Below are positions 18,663 through 28,559 of a stretch of 64,000 nt of DNA, piece by piece. The position numbers were made by a program, and so were the translations under genes. The notes under the pieces were generated by a model. The model was not told where the DNA came from, searched no databases, and was given only the letters and a program-made list of their open reading frames with translations. Location: contig NZ_MZXV01000013.1 of NCBI RefSeq assembly GCF_003253745.1, forward strand, positions 1 to 64,000, read 5' to 3'. This DNA comes from Mesorhizobium kowhaii (lineage in GTDB: Bacteria; Pseudomonadota; Alphaproteobacteria; Rhizobiales; Rhizobiaceae). Every line of letters starts with the position of its first letter. The stretch's first letter is position 1.

Positions 18663-18689
18663 TTCAGCGAAATCGTTTGAAACGCTGAA
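18663..18689. repeat. Short intergenic dyad before the transglutaminase gene
   Basis: Seven-base perfect arms TTCAGCG and CGCTGAA flank AAATCGTTTGAAA. It lies 12 bases before the start of the next gene and could form a hairpin in its leader, act as an operator, or be another dispersed repeat. No further copy was found in the window. Confidence 0.4.
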
Positions 18690-18701
18690 TTCCGGGGCCC
18701 C

Positions 18702-21700
18702 ATGGCAATTCTGGCAGCCGTCTATCATCTGACCCATTACAAATATGACCGGCCGGTGGTTCTCGGGCCGCAAATCATCAGGCTGCAGCCGGCGCCGCAT
18801 TCCCGCACCAAGGTGTTGAGTCATTCGCTGAAGGTCGAGCCGGCGAACCACTTCGTCAATCTGCAGCAGGACCCTTACGGCAACTTCCTGGCTCGTTTCG
18901 TTTTTCCCGAGCCGGTGACGGAACTGAAGATCGAGGTCGATCTCGTCGCCGACATGACGGTGTACAATCCGTTCGATTTCTTCGTCGAGCCATCGGCCGA
19001 GGCGTTTCCGTTCGAGTACCCGGAAGAGATCCGCGACGATCTCGCCATCTACCGCACGCCGGAGCCGGCCGGTCCGCTGCTTTCGGCCTTGCTTGGGACT
19101 ATCGAGCGCAGCGCAAAAAACACCGTCAATTTCCTCGTCGATCTCAATGCCCGGCTGCAGCGCGAGATCGCCTATATCGTGCGCATGGAGACCGGCGTGT
19201 TCTCGCCGGAAGAGACGCTGGCCGCGAAAAAAGGTTCGTGTCGGGATTCGAGCTGGCTGCTGGTGCAGATCCTGCGCAATCTCGGCATCGCCGCGCGCTT
19301 CGTCTCCGGCTACCTGATCCAGCTCAAGCCGGATCTCGTCGCGTTGGACGGACCGCCGGGAACCGCCGTCGACTTCACCGATTTGCATGCCTGGTGCGAG
19401 GTCTATCTTCCCGGCGCCGGCTGGATCGGCTTCGACCCGACCTCCGGCCTGCTCACCGGCGAGAGCCACGTGCCGCTCGCCGCCACGCCGCATTTTCGCA
19501 ATGCCGCACCCATTTCCGGCATGGCGAGCTTTGCCAATGTCGAATTCGGCTTCGAGATGCGGGTCGATCGCATCGCCGAACATCCGCGCATCACCAAGCC
19601 GTTCTCGGATGAAAGCTGGCAGGCGCTCGATGCGCTTGGCAACAAGGTCGATGCCGCGCTTTCGGAAGGGGATGTGCGGCTGACGATGGGCGGCGAGCCG
19701 ACCTTCGTGTCGATCGACGATTTCGAGTCGGCCGAGTGGAACACCGCCGCCGTCGGGCCGACCAAACGCGAAAAAGCCGATGCATTGATCCGGAAGCTGC
19801 GCGAGCGCTTCGCGCCGGGTGGCTTTCTCCACTACGGCCAGGGCAAATGGTATCCGGGCGAGAGCCTGCCGCGCTGGACCTTCTCGCTCTATTGGCGCGC
19901 CGATGGTGAGCCGGTGTGGAGCGACCCGTCGCTGATCGCGCGGGAAAAGAGCGAGGCCGATGTCGGCCCGAAACAGGCCGAAAGCCTGCTGACCGCGATT
20001 GCAGGCGAACTCGGCATCGAAAAATCCATGGTCAGAGAAGCCTTTGAGGATCCGGCCGAGTGGCTGCTCAAGGAAGGCAAGTTGCCGGACAATGTCGATC
20101 CGTCCAACTCCAAGCTGGAGGATCCGGAAGAGCGCAGCCGCATGGCGAAAGTGTTCGAGCGCGGGCTAACCAAGCCGTCCGGCTATGTGCTGCCGGTGCA
20201 GCGCTGGAACAGCCAGGCGTCTGGTCCGCGCTGGCGTTCGGAAAAGTGGAAGACCCGGCGTGGCCGGTTGTTCCTGGTGCCGGGCGATTCACCCGTCGGC
20301 TATCGCTTGCCGCTCGGCACGCTGCCCTATGTGCCGCCGGCGCAGTTCCCCTATATCGTGCCGGTCGATCCGTCGCTGCCACGCGGCCCGCTGCCGGCGC
20401 GCGAGGCGATCCTGCCCATCGCGGCTCCGGCCGAGCTGGAAGGCGCCGATGAAATGGCACGCCGCCAGCAAGCGGTGTCGTTCACGGCGGCGACTGGGCA
20501 GCAGGACCGGGTCGAGCAGGAAATCACCGAGATCGGCGGCGCGGTGCGCACCGCACTCTCGGTCGAGCCGCGCGACGGGCGGCTCTGCGTGTTCATGCCG
20601 CCGGTAGAGGCGCTCGAAGACTATCTTGAACTGGTCGCGGCGGCCGAGAACGCGGCAAGGGCGATCGGAATGCCGGTGCATATCGAGGGCTATGGCCCGC
20701 CGCACGATCCGCGCCTCAACGTCATCCGCGTCGCGCCTGATCCCGGCGTCATCGAGGTCAACATCCATCCGGCCGCCAACTGGCACGATTGCGTGGCGAC
20801 GACGACGGCAATCTACGAGGAGGCGCGGCAGACGCGGCTTGGCGCCGACAAGTTCATGATCGACGGACGCCACACCGGCACCGGCGGCGGCAACCATGTC
20901 GTGGTCGGCGGCGCGACGCCCAACGACAGCCCGTTCCTGCGCCGGCCCGATCTGTTGAAGAGCCTGGTGCTGCAATGGCAGCGGCATCCCTCGCTGTCCT
21001 ACCTGTTCTCCGGCCTGTTCATCGGCCCGACCAGCCAGGCGCCGCGCTTCGACGAGGCGCGTCACGACTCGCTCTACGAGCTCGAGATCGCGATGGCGCA
21101 GGTGCCGCATCCGGACACGGGCGCGGCACCGTTGCCGTGGCTGGTCGACCGTCTGTTCCGCAACCTGTTGACCGATGTCACCGGGAATACGCATCGTTCG
21201 GAAATCTGCATCGACAAGCTGTTTTCGCCGGATGGACCGACCGGCCGGCTCGGTCTGGTCGAGTTCCGCGGCTTCGAGATGCCGCCCAATGCGCGCATGT
21301 CGCTGGCACAGCAATTGCTGGTGCGCGCCATCATCGCGCGCGCCTGGAAAAACCCGCTCGACGGCCGCTTCGTGCGCTGGGGCACCTCGCTGCATGATCG
21401 TTTCATGCTGCCGCACCATGTCTGGGCCGATTTTCTCGATGTGCTCGACGACCTCAAGCTCAACGGTTTCGAATTCAGACCCGAATGGTTCGATGCCCAG
21501 CTCGAATTCCGCTTCCCGTTCTGCGGCGAGGTCCAGCACGCCGGCATCAAGCTGGAGCTGCGGCAGGCGCTGGAGCCGTGGCACGTCATGGGCGAGCAGG
21601 GCGCGATCGGCGGCACCGTGCGCTTCGTCGATTCTTCGGTCGAACGGCTGCAGGTCAAGACCGAGGGGCTGAACCCCGAGCGTCATGCGGTGGTCTGCAA

Positions 21701-22061
21701 CGGCCGCATCGTGCCCATGAAGGTCACCGACAACCGTGAAGTGGCGGTGGCTGGTGTGCGCTTCAAGGCTTGGCAGCCGGCTTCGGGCCTGCATCCGGCG
21801 CTGCCGGTGAACACGCCGCTGGTCTTCGACATCTACGACCGCTGGTCGGGCCGCGCGGTCGGCGGCTGCGTCTACCATGTCGCGCATCCCGGCGGGCGCA
21901 ACTACGATACCTTCCCGGTCAACGGCAACGAGGCGGAGGCACGGCGGCTCGCCCGCTTCGAGCCGCGCGGTCATACGCCGTCCGGCTATGTGCTGCGCGA
22001 GGAACAACCGGCGGAAGATTTCCCGATGACCCTTGACCTTCGGCGTCCACCAAGACTGTGA
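18702..22061 (+). CDS. Transglutaminase-like / DUF2126 fusion protein
   Basis: A 1119-residue protein. Residues 1-300 are a bacterial transglutaminase-like module with the catalytic Cys in [20 protein letters not shown], the His in [14 protein letters not shown] and the Asp in [11 protein letters not shown]. The remaining 800 residues match the DUF2126 type, with [20 protein letters not shown] at its start. Comparative genomics has linked such proteins with ATP-grasp and alpha-E partners in a predicted peptide-modification system. Seven bases separate it from the next gene, so it starts an operon. No signal peptide is seen, so it should be cytoplasmic. Its biochemical reaction has not been established to my knowledge. 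Confidence 0.85.
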   Translation: MAILAAVYHLTHYKYDRPVVLGPQIIRLQPAPHSRTKVLSHSLKVEPANHFVNLQQDPYGNFLARFVFPEPVTELKIEVDLVADMTVYNPFDFFVEPSAEAFPFEYPEEIRDDLAIYRTPEPAGPLLSALLGTIERSAKNTVNFLVDLNARLQREIAYIVRMETGVFSPEETLAAKKGSCRDSSWLLVQILRNLGIAARFVSGYLIQLKPDLVALDGPPGTAVDFTDLHAWCEVYLPGAGWIGFDPTSGLLTGESHVPLAATPHFRNAAPISGMASFANVEFGFEMRVDRIAEHPRITKPFSDESWQALDALGNKVDAALSEGDVRLTMGGEPTFVSIDDFESAEWNTAAVGPTKREKADALIRKLRERFAPGGFLHYGQGKWYPGESLPRWTFSLYWRADGEPVWSDPSLIAREKSEADVGPKQAESLLTAIAGELGIEKSMVREAFEDPAEWLLKEGKLPDNVDPSNSKLEDPEERSRMAKVFERGLTKPSGYVLPVQRWNSQASGPRWRSEKWKTRRGRLFLVPGDSPVGYRLPLGTLPYVPPAQFPYIVPVDPSLPRGPLPAREAILPIAAPAELEGADEMARRQQAVSFTAATGQQDRVEQEITEIGGAVRTALSVEPRDGRLCVFMPPVEALEDYLELVAAAENAARAIGMPVHIEGYGPPHDPRLNVIRVAPDPGVIEVNIHPAANWHDCVATTTAIYEEARQTRLGADKFMIDGRHTGTGGGNHVVVGGATPNDSPFLRRPDLLKSLVLQWQRHPSLSYLFSGLFIGPTSQAPRFDEARHDSLYELEIAMAQVPHPDTGAAPLPWLVDRLFRNLLTDVTGNTHRSEICIDKLFSPDGPTGRLGLVEFRGFEMPPNARMSLAQQLLVRAIIARAWKNPLDGRFVRWGTSLHDRFMLPHHVWADFLDVLDDLKLNGFEFRPEWFDAQLEFRFPFCGEVQHAGIKLELRQALEPWHVMGEQGAIGGTVRFVDSSVERLQVKTEGLNPERHAVVCNGRIVPMKVTDNREVAVAGVRFKAWQPASGLHPALPVNTPLVFDIYDRWSGRAVGGCVYHVAHPGGRNYDTFPVNGNEAEARRLARFEPRGHTPSGYVLREEQPAEDFPMTLDLRRPPRL

Positions 22062-22067
22062 TCGGAC

Positions 22068-24479
22068 ATGGCAAAGGGGAATCACAAGAGGGTACGCGGC
22101 AAGCCGCAGCACCATAGCCTGCTGGAGCACTACCAGCCGTTCGACGGCGTCGTCGACGAGATGGTCGATGCGTCAGGCAATCCCCGTCCGGTCTGGAAGC
22201 ATTTTGTCGAAGCGCTTGATGAGCTGGGTGCCGAAAAACTCGGCCAACGTTTTGCCCGCGCCGACCAGTATCTGCGCGATGCCGGCGTCTACTACCGTGT
22301 CTACGACAAGGCCGGCGCCAATGAGCGTGAATGGCCGCTGGCGCATGTTCCGGTTCTGATCGAAGAGAGCGAGTGGGCCGCGATCAGCGCCGGCCTCGTC
22401 CAGCGCGCCGAGCTGTTCGAGGAAACCATCGCCGATATCTACGGGCCAAACCGGTTGGTCGAAAAAGGCATCTTGCCAGCCGGGCTGATCGCCGCCAGCC
22501 CCGAATATTTGCGACCCGTCGTCGGCACCAGGCCGGCTGGCGGCCATTTCCTGCATTTCTGTGCCTTCGAGCTCGGCCGTGGGCCTGACGGCCAGTGGTG
22601 GGTGCTGGGCGACCGCACGCAGGCGCCATCCGGCGCCGGCTTTGCGCTGGAGAACCGCGTCGCCACCACGCGCGCGCTGTCCGATATCTATGGCGAGATG
22701 CATGTGCACCGCCTTGCCGGCTTCTTCCGCCGCTTTCGCGATGCGCTGATCGGCATGGCCAAGGAGACCGACGGCCGCGTCGCCATCCTGACGCCGGGGC
22801 CGCTCAACGAAACCTATTACGAACACGCCTACATCGCCCGCTATCTCGGCATCATGCTGCTCGAAGGCGAGGACCTCACCGTTTCCGGCGGCAGGCTGAT
22901 GGTGCGCACGGTCTCCGGCCTGATGCCGATCAGCGTGTTGTGGCGGCGGCTCGACGCCGCCTTCGCCGATCCGCTCGAACTGCGCTCGGATTCGCAGATC
23001 GGCACGCCGGGGCTGGTCGAGGCGATCCGCCAGGGCGCGGTTGCGACCGTCAATGCGCTTGGCTCCGGTCTGATGGAAACACGTGCGCTGCTTGCCTTCC
23101 TGCCCAAGATTTCGCGCGCCTTGCGGGGCGAGGAATTGCTGCTGCCGAGCGTCGCGACATGGTGGTGCGGGCAAGCGACGGAGCGCGCGCATGTGCTGGC
23201 CAATATCGACCGCATGGTGATCGGCCCGGCGCTGTCAACACGGCTTGCCTTCGAGGATGACGATTCGACGAAGCTCGGCTCGGCGCTGTCCGCCGGGGAG
23301 CGGGCGGAGCTGGTGGCGCGCATCGAACGCGAAGGCGGCGCCTTCGTTGGCCAGGAAGCGGTGACGCTTTCGACGACACCCGTCTATGTCGGCGGCTGGC
23401 TGGAGCCACGGCCGGCGAGCCTGCGCGTCTATCTGGCGCGAACGCCCGAGGGCTGGACCGTGATGCCGGGCGGTTTTGCCCGCGTCGGCCTGTCGCTCGA
23501 CCCGACGGCGATCGCCATGCAGCGCGGCGGCCAGGCGGCGGATGTCTGGGTGGTCAGCGACCGGCCGGTGGAGCGCGAAACGCTGCTGCCGCAGGAAGGC
23601 GACAGTTTTACACGCACCAGGCCGGGCAGCCTGCCCAGCCGCGCGGCGGAGAATCTGACCTGGCTCGGCCGCTACATCGAACGTTCGGAAGACACGGTGC
23701 GTATCCTGCGCGCCTATCATGTGCGGCTGGCCGAGACCTCCGACCCGGATATGCCGCTGCTCGCCGACATTAGGGATTATCTCGAGCCGTTCGGCATCGA
23801 TGTCGAGACGGCGATCCCGTCAGGGCTGATCGGCACGCTCGACAGCGCCGTCTACAGCGCCGGGCAGATCCGCGACCGCTTCTCGCCCGATGGCTGGCTG
23901 GCGCTCAAGGACCTGTCGAAGACCATCCATCAGTTCGCAACCACGGTGGCGCCGGGCGACGACGCGACACGGGCCATGACGGTCATCCTGCGCAAGCTCG
24001 CCGGCTTCTCCGGCCTGCTGCATGAGAACATGTACCGTTTCGCGGGCTGGCGTTTCCTGGAGATCGGCCGGCGGCTGGAGCGCGGCATCCAGATCGCCCG
24101 CACGCTGTCCCGGCTGACCAGTGCCAAGGCGCCGGACGGCGCGCTCGACATGATGCTGGAGATCGGCGACAGCGTGATGACCCACCGCCGGCAATATCCG
24201 GTGCAGGCCGGCCGGCGCACGGTGATCGATCTTCTGGCGCTCGACCCGCTCAATCCGCGCTCCATCCTGTTCCAGCTCGAACGGCTGAAGGCCGAGATTG
24301 GCCTGTTGCCGTCGCTCGGCGGCGAGGGGCACATGTCGCCGGCGGCGAAGGAGATACTGCAGCTCAACACCCAGATCGCCATCAAGGAGCCTTCGGACAT
24401 GACGGCAAAGGCGCTGGACGATATCGCCTATGAAATCGGTGGGCTCTACAACAGCCTCGCCAAAGCCTATTTCGGCTAA
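22068..24479 (+). CDS. Circularly permuted ATP-grasp and alpha-E domain protein
   Basis: An 803-residue fusion. Residues about 80-420 form the circularly permuted ATP-grasp module (IYGPNRLVEKGILPAGLIAA, then FALENRVATTRALSDIYGE). Residues about 500-795 form the alpha-helical alpha-E/DUF403 module (SRAAENLTWLGRYIERSEDT). In many genomes the two halves are separate neighbouring genes, and here they are fused. The ATP-grasp fold suggests ATP-dependent ligation of a carboxylate to an amine, which would be balanced by the two transglutaminase-fold neighbours acting as peptidases or transferases. Start ATG at 22068, directly after the upstream stop. Confidence 0.87.
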   Translation: MAKGNHKRVRGKPQHHSLLEHYQPFDGVVDEMVDASGNPRPVWKHFVEALDELGAEKLGQRFARADQYLRDAGVYYRVYDKAGANEREWPLAHVPVLIEESEWAAISAGLVQRAELFEETIADIYGPNRLVEKGILPAGLIAASPEYLRPVVGTRPAGGHFLHFCAFELGRGPDGQWWVLGDRTQAPSGAGFALENRVATTRALSDIYGEMHVHRLAGFFRRFRDALIGMAKETDGRVAILTPGPLNETYYEHAYIARYLGIMLLEGEDLTVSGGRLMVRTVSGLMPISVLWRRLDAAFADPLELRSDSQIGTPGLVEAIRQGAVATVNALGSGLMETRALLAFLPKISRALRGEELLLPSVATWWCGQATERAHVLANIDRMVIGPALSTRLAFEDDDSTKLGSALSAGERAELVARIEREGGAFVGQEAVTLSTTPVYVGGWLEPRPASLRVYLARTPEGWTVMPGGFARVGLSLDPTAIAMQRGGQAADVWVVSDRPVERETLLPQEGDSFTRTRPGSLPSRAAENLTWLGRYIERSEDTVRILRAYHVRLAETSDPDMPLLADIRDYLEPFGIDVETAIPSGLIGTLDSAVYSAGQIRDRFSPDGWLALKDLSKTIHQFATTVAPGDDATRAMTVILRKLAGFSGLLHENMYRFAGWRFLEIGRRLERGIQIARTLSRLTSAKAPDGALDMMLEIGDSVMTHRRQYPVQAGRRTVIDLLALDPLNPRSILFQLERLKAEIGLLPSLGGEGHMSPAAKEILQLNTQIAIKEPSDMTAKALDDIAYEIGGLYNSLAKAYFG

Positions 24480-24480
24480 G

Positions 24481-24523
24481 CAGGTTCCGCAAAAGTGCCG
24501 CGCGGTTTTGCGACAAGAACCTG
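24481..24523. repeat. Palindromic intergenic sequence between the ATP-grasp and transglutaminase genes
   Basis: Outer arms CAGGTTC / GAACCTG and inner arms CGCAAAA / TTTTGCG around GTGCCGCGCGG form a stem with a small bulge. It begins right after the stop codon at 24479. It may attenuate readthrough or be a member of a dispersed palindrome family related in style, but not in exact sequence, to the copies at 3567 and 17343. Confidence 0.5.
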
Positions 24524-24546
24524 CGCCAAGACAAGAAAAGTAGCGC

Positions 24547-25431
24547 ATGCTTTACGACATCCGGCTCCATCTCCACTACGACTATGCGGCGGCGGCCGGC
24601 GGCGGCCGCCATCAGATCCGCGTGCTGCCGTCGACGATTTCCGGCGTGCAGCGCGTCATCGCCGCGTCATTGTCCTTTGCGCCGGCGCCCAACGAGCGTT
24701 CGGATTTTTCCGACTTCTTCGGCAACAACGTCACCTCGATCGCCTTTCGCGACGCGCATGACGCGCTCGACATAAGGATGAGCGCGCGGGTATCGGTGTC
24801 GCGGCCCGAGCCCGGGCTCGACGTGTCGCCGGATATCGGCCGGCTCAGGCAGGAACTCGCCGCGGTGCGGTCGCTGGCGCCTGATACACCGCACCATTTC
24901 CTGACGGGCAGCACTCATGCCGGCCTCGATGATGCGATCACCCTCTATGCGCACGACAGCGTCGGCGGCTCGGCCGCCGGCACGGCAATGGACCTGTGCA
25001 ATCGCATCCATCGCGATTTCACCTATGACGGCGAAGCGACCACGGTGCGAACCCGGGCCAGCGATGCCTTCAATTTGAGGCGCGGCGTCTGCCAGGATTT
25101 TTCGCACATCATGATCGCCGGCCTGCGCGGACTCGGCATCCCGGCCGGCTATGTCAGCGGCTTCCTGCGCACCATCCCGCCGAAGGGCAAGCCTCGGCTG
25201 GAAGGCGCCGATGCCATGCATGCCTGGGTCAAGGTCTGGTGCGGGCGCGATGCCGGCTGGCAGGAATTCGACCCGACCAACGGCATGCGGGCAAGCAACG
25301 ACCACATCACCGTCGGCCACGGCCGCGACTATTCGGACGTGGCGCCGATCGTCGGCGTGCTCAAGACCACCGGGGGACAGGTCGGCGAGCAGGCTGTCGA
25401 TGTCATTCCGGTCGTGCTTGAAAAGGCGTGA
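24547..25431 (+). CDS. Transglutaminase-like protein (second of the cluster)
   Basis: A 294-residue protein with the bacterial transglutaminase N-terminal domain (LYDIRLHLHYDYAAAAGGG) and catalytic core: Cys in RRGVCQDFSHIMIAGLRGLG, His in DAMHAWVKVW, Asp in GWQEFDPTNG. It lacks the DUF2126 extension of the first protein. It belongs to the same three-gene set and probably handles the same modified peptide. The proteasome-type peptidase that often accompanies this set is not adjacent here. Confidence 0.86.
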   Translation: MLYDIRLHLHYDYAAAAGGGRHQIRVLPSTISGVQRVIAASLSFAPAPNERSDFSDFFGNNVTSIAFRDAHDALDIRMSARVSVSRPEPGLDVSPDIGRLRQELAAVRSLAPDTPHHFLTGSTHAGLDDAITLYAHDSVGGSAAGTAMDLCNRIHRDFTYDGEATTVRTRASDAFNLRRGVCQDFSHIMIAGLRGLGIPAGYVSGFLRTIPPKGKPRLEGADAMHAWVKVWCGRDAGWQEFDPTNGMRASNDHITVGHGRDYSDVAPIVGVLKTTGGQVGEQAVDVIPVVLEKA

Positions 25432-25530
25432 AGGCAGGCCGGGCGTCATCGTCGCCGCAGGCTTTTCGGACGGGGTGTGGAACCAGCAATCGGCCCGCAG
25501 CTTATCTACGGACATTTGCGTGGAGCAGAC

Positions 25531-26622
25531 ATGCTGCGAAAATCCGGATTGTCGCACAGCCGATCGGCTGACGAAGAGGCTGTGCCGAAGAACGAGGCGC
25601 AAAGCTCGGCCAATCACGCCTCGCTTAGCTATGTCAGCGATGCCGAGCCTGGTATCCGCCGGCTGAAGACAGGCAAGGGGTTTTCCTACAAGGGGCCGGA
25701 CGGGCGGGCAGTTCCGGACGCCGTGAGGGCGCGCATCGAGGCGATCGTCATTCCGCCGGCCTGGACGGATGTGTGGATTTCGCCCGACGCCGACGGTCAC
25801 ATCCAGGCAACCGGCAGGGACCAGCGCGGCCGCAAGCAATACCGCTACCATCCGCAATGGGCCGAAGAACGCGACGGTGCCAAATATTCGAGCCTTGTCG
25901 CCTTTGCCGAAAGCCTGCCTGACCTGCGGCGCAGGATAGACGGTGATCTGCGCCGTCACGGCCTGCCGCTCGAGCGCGTCGTCGCCGCCGTCGTCTGGCT
26001 GCTCGACAACACGATGATCCGCGTCGGCAATGTCGCCTACGCCCGCGACAACAAGAGCTTCGGACTGACCACGCTGCGCGACCGCCATGTCGATATTTCG
26101 GGCTCGAGCCTGCGTTTTGCCTTCAAGGGCAAATCCGGCAAGGAATGGAAACTGAAGCTGGTCGACCGCCGCATCGCCGGCATTGTGCGGGGTGCGCAGG
26201 ACTTGCCGGGCCAGAAGCTGTTCCAATATCTCGACGACGATGGCAACAGGCGGCCGGTCCGTTCCGAGGACGTCAACTGCTATATCCGCGAGGCCGTTGG
26301 CGATGCGTTCAGCTCCAAGCATTTCCGCACCTGGGGCGGCACCATCCGTGCGGCGTCGCTGTTTGCACAGACGGAATTGCCGGAAAGCCAGGCGCAGCAA
26401 AGGCGGGTGATGAACGGCGTCATCGACAAGATCGCCGAGCGGCTGGGCAACACACGTGCCGTCTGCCGCAAATGCTACATCCATCCGCAGGTTTACGAGG
26501 CCTGGTCGCAAGGACGATTGCTCGACGAAATGGCGCAAGCCAACAAGCGCAAGCGCCGGGTGGACGGTCTCGATGGCGAGGAAGCCCTTGTGCTGAGATG
26601 GCTGAAGACGCGCGAAAGCTGA
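25531..26622 (+). CDS. DNA topoisomerase IB
   Basis: A 363-residue type IB topoisomerase, small as in poxviruses and bacteria. Visible family segments are NTMIRVGNVAYARDNKSFGL (active-site Arg region), FAFKGKSGKEW (Lys loop), FSSKHFRTWGGTIRAASL (second Arg and His region) and CRKCYIHPQVYEAW, where the Tyr is the nucleophile. It relaxes supercoils without ATP. I chose the ATG at 25531 because GTGGAGCAGAC precedes it. An upstream in-frame ATG at 25477 is less likely. A T-rich terminator follows. Confidence 0.92.
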   Translation: MLRKSGLSHSRSADEEAVPKNEAQSSANHASLSYVSDAEPGIRRLKTGKGFSYKGPDGRAVPDAVRARIEAIVIPPAWTDVWISPDADGHIQATGRDQRGRKQYRYHPQWAEERDGAKYSSLVAFAESLPDLRRRIDGDLRRHGLPLERVVAAVVWLLDNTMIRVGNVAYARDNKSFGLTTLRDRHVDISGSSLRFAFKGKSGKEWKLKLVDRRIAGIVRGAQDLPGQKLFQYLDDDGNRRPVRSEDVNCYIREAVGDAFSSKHFRTWGGTIRAASLFAQTELPESQAQQRRVMNGVIDKIAERLGNTRAVCRKCYIHPQVYEAWSQGRLLDEMAQANKRKRRVDGLDGEEALVLRWLKTRES

Positions 26623-26644
26623 CTGGCGACAAGGGGCGGTTGCC

Positions 26645-26669
26645 AAATCCGCGGCTTCGGGATTTTTTT
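26645..26669 (+). terminator. Intrinsic terminator after topoisomerase IB
   Basis: A six-base stem AAATCC / GGATTT with a nine-base loop (GCGGCTTCG), followed by a T-run. It starts 22 bases after the stop codon at 26622. Confidence 0.6.
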
Positions 26670-26679
26670 ATCGACGTCG

Positions 26680-26706
26680 TGTCGGGATCGGTCTTACTGT
26701 TTCGTC
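26680..26706 (+). promoter_or_regulatory. Candidate ECF42-type promoter of the DGPF/sigma operon
   Basis: TGTCGG at 26680-26685 and CGTC at 26703-26706 are separated by 17 bases, 25 bases before the DGPF start. This resembles the promoter type reported for ECF42 sigma factors (TGTCGA in the -35 region and CGTC-like in the -10 region), so the operon could be autoregulated by its own sigma factor. The match is by eye. Confidence 0.45.
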
Positions 26707-26730
26707 CTTTGACAGAGAAAAGGACCAACC

Positions 26731-27105
26731 ATGCTCTACGCGATCCTCTGCTATGCCTCCGAAGACGTCGTCAGCTCGTGGAGCAAGGCGCAGGACGATG
26801 AAGTCATAGGCAAGCTTATCAACGTTCAAGAAAAGTACGCCCAAGCCGGACGACTTGGCCCAGTGGCGCGGCTGTTGCCGACCACGGCGGCAACGACGCT
26901 GAGAAAGGTCAAGGGCGAAGCCGTCGTCATCGACGGGCCTTTCGCAGAGACCAAGGAGCAGTTCCTCGGCTTCTACACGCTGGAATGCGCCGATCTCGAC
27001 GAGGCTGTCGAGTTCGCCCGCGAACTGTCCGACGTCAACCCGAGCGGCGGGTCCTACGAGATCCGGCCGGTTCAGATGTTTCATGCCAACAAGATTCCCG
27101 CATGA
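26731..27105 (+). CDS. DGPF-domain (YCII-related) protein
   Basis: A 124-residue protein with the diagnostic segment VIDGPFAETKEQFLGFYTLE. DGPF proteins are nearly always encoded beside ECF42-type sigma factors and are thought to act in the same regulatory circuit, though their mechanism is unclear. The ATG at 26731 has AAAGGA nearby. The stop codon overlaps the sigma factor start (ATGA), so the two are translationally coupled. Confidence 0.88.
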   Translation: MLYAILCYASEDVVSSWSKAQDDEVIGKLINVQEKYAQAGRLGPVARLLPTTAATTLRKVKGEAVVIDGPFAETKEQFLGFYTLECADLDEAVEFARELSDVNPSGGSYEIRPVQMFHANKIPA

Positions 27106-28376
27106 CCGAACTCGCCTGGATAAGCTCGACAATCAACACCGCCCGTCCGCAGGCGATGGGCGCGCTGCTGCGTTATTTCCGTGATCTCGATACGGCGGAG
27201 GAAGCTTTCCAGGATGCGTGTCTCAGAGCTCTGAAGAACTGGCCGCAGAACGGGCCGCCGCGTGATCCAGCGGCCTGGCTGATCTTTGTCGGCCGCAACA
27301 GCGGCATCGATGCGGTGCGCAAGCGTGCCAAGCAGGCGCCGATGCCGGAGGAAGACCAGATCTCCGACCTGGAAGATGCCGAGAGCGATATGGCCGAGCG
27401 GCTCGACGGCGCGCATTACCGCGACGACATCTTGCGGCTGCTGTTCATCTGTTGTCATCCCGATCTGCCGCCGACGCAGCAGATCGCGGTGGCGCTGCGC
27501 ATCGTCTCGGGCATCACCGTCAAGCAGATCGCACGCGCCTTCCTGGTCGGCGAAAGTGCCATGGAACAGCGCATCACCCGGGCCAAGGCGCGCATTGCGG
27601 ACGCCGGCGTGCCGTTCGAGACGCCGGGTGCTGTCGAGCGGTCGGAACGGCTCGCTGCTGTCGCCGCCATGGTCTACCTGATCTTCAACGAGGGCTATTC
27701 GACCAACAGCGGCGAGGCGCCGGCCCGCGCACCGCTGTGCGAGGAGGCGATCCGGCTGGCGCGGTTGTTGCTCAGGCTGTTCCAGACCGAGCCCGAGATC
27801 ATGGGGCTGACGGCGCTTTTGCTGCTGCAGCATGCGCGCGCGCCGGCCCGTTTCGACGAAAATGGCGAGATCGTGCTGCTCGAGGATCAGGATCGCAGCC
27901 TGTGGAGCCGCAAGATGATCGACGAGGGGCTGGCGCTGGTCGACAAGGCGCTGCGCCATCGCCAGCCCGGCCCCTATCAGGTGCAAGCGGCGATTGCGGC
28001 GCTGCATGCGCGGGCCGACAAGGCCGAGGACACCGACTGGGTGGAGATCGACCTGCTCTATGGCCTGCTCGAACAGATGCAGCCGTCGCCGGTGGTCACG
28101 CTCAACCGCGCCGTCGCGGTCTCGAAGGTGCGTGGACCGGCAGAGGCGCTTGCCATGATCGAGCCGCTCGAACAAAGGCTTTCCGGTTATTTCCATTTCT
28201 TCGGCCTCAAGGGTGGCCTTTTGATGCAGCTTGACCGGGGCGAGGAGGCGCGTGTCGCCTTCAACCGCGCCATCGCGCTTGCCAACACGGCCGCGGAAGC
28301 CGCCCATATCCGCATGCACATCGACCGGTTGATGAGGGACGGTGCCGTACGGGGACCTGCCCGCACGGCGAAATGA
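27102..28376 (+). CDS. ECF42-type RNA polymerase sigma factor with C-terminal helical extension
   Basis: A 424-residue sigma-70-family factor. Sigma region 2 is in the first 80 residues (DLDTAEEAFQDACLRALKNW, AWLIFVGRNSGIDAVRKRAK) and region 4 lies around residues 120-170 (IVSGITVKQIARAFLVGESA). A long TPR-like C-terminal extension follows (about 230 residues, for example MVYLIFNEGYSTNSGEAPAR). This extension is the hallmark of ECF42 sigmas, in which no anti-sigma factor is usually encoded. It starts at the ATG at 27102, overlapping the DGPF stop. Signal and regulon are unknown. Confidence 0.88.
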   Translation: MTELAWISSTINTARPQAMGALLRYFRDLDTAEEAFQDACLRALKNWPQNGPPRDPAAWLIFVGRNSGIDAVRKRAKQAPMPEEDQISDLEDAESDMAERLDGAHYRDDILRLLFICCHPDLPPTQQIAVALRIVSGITVKQIARAFLVGESAMEQRITRAKARIADAGVPFETPGAVERSERLAAVAAMVYLIFNEGYSTNSGEAPARAPLCEEAIRLARLLLRLFQTEPEIMGLTALLLLQHARAPARFDENGEIVLLEDQDRSLWSRKMIDEGLALVDKALRHRQPGPYQVQAAIAALHARADKAEDTDWVEIDLLYGLLEQMQPSPVVTLNRAVAVSKVRGPAEALAMIEPLEQRLSGYFHFFGLKGGLLMQLDRGEEARVAFNRAIALANTAAEAAHIRMHIDRLMRDGAVRGPARTAK

Positions 28377-28559
28377 TTGAATTGCGGTCTGGTTCAACGG
28401 TCTGCGCTCGGCTTGGACCATGCCGGGGTGGCGATTTTCCCCTGAAACGAGTAATGCCACGCCATGACAGTGCCTGAGGTGCCTTTCGGCACGCGGGCGA
28501 CATGGCGCAAGGCTTGAGCCGGTGCCATATGATGGCGACGGGATCTGAAAGGGACAAAA

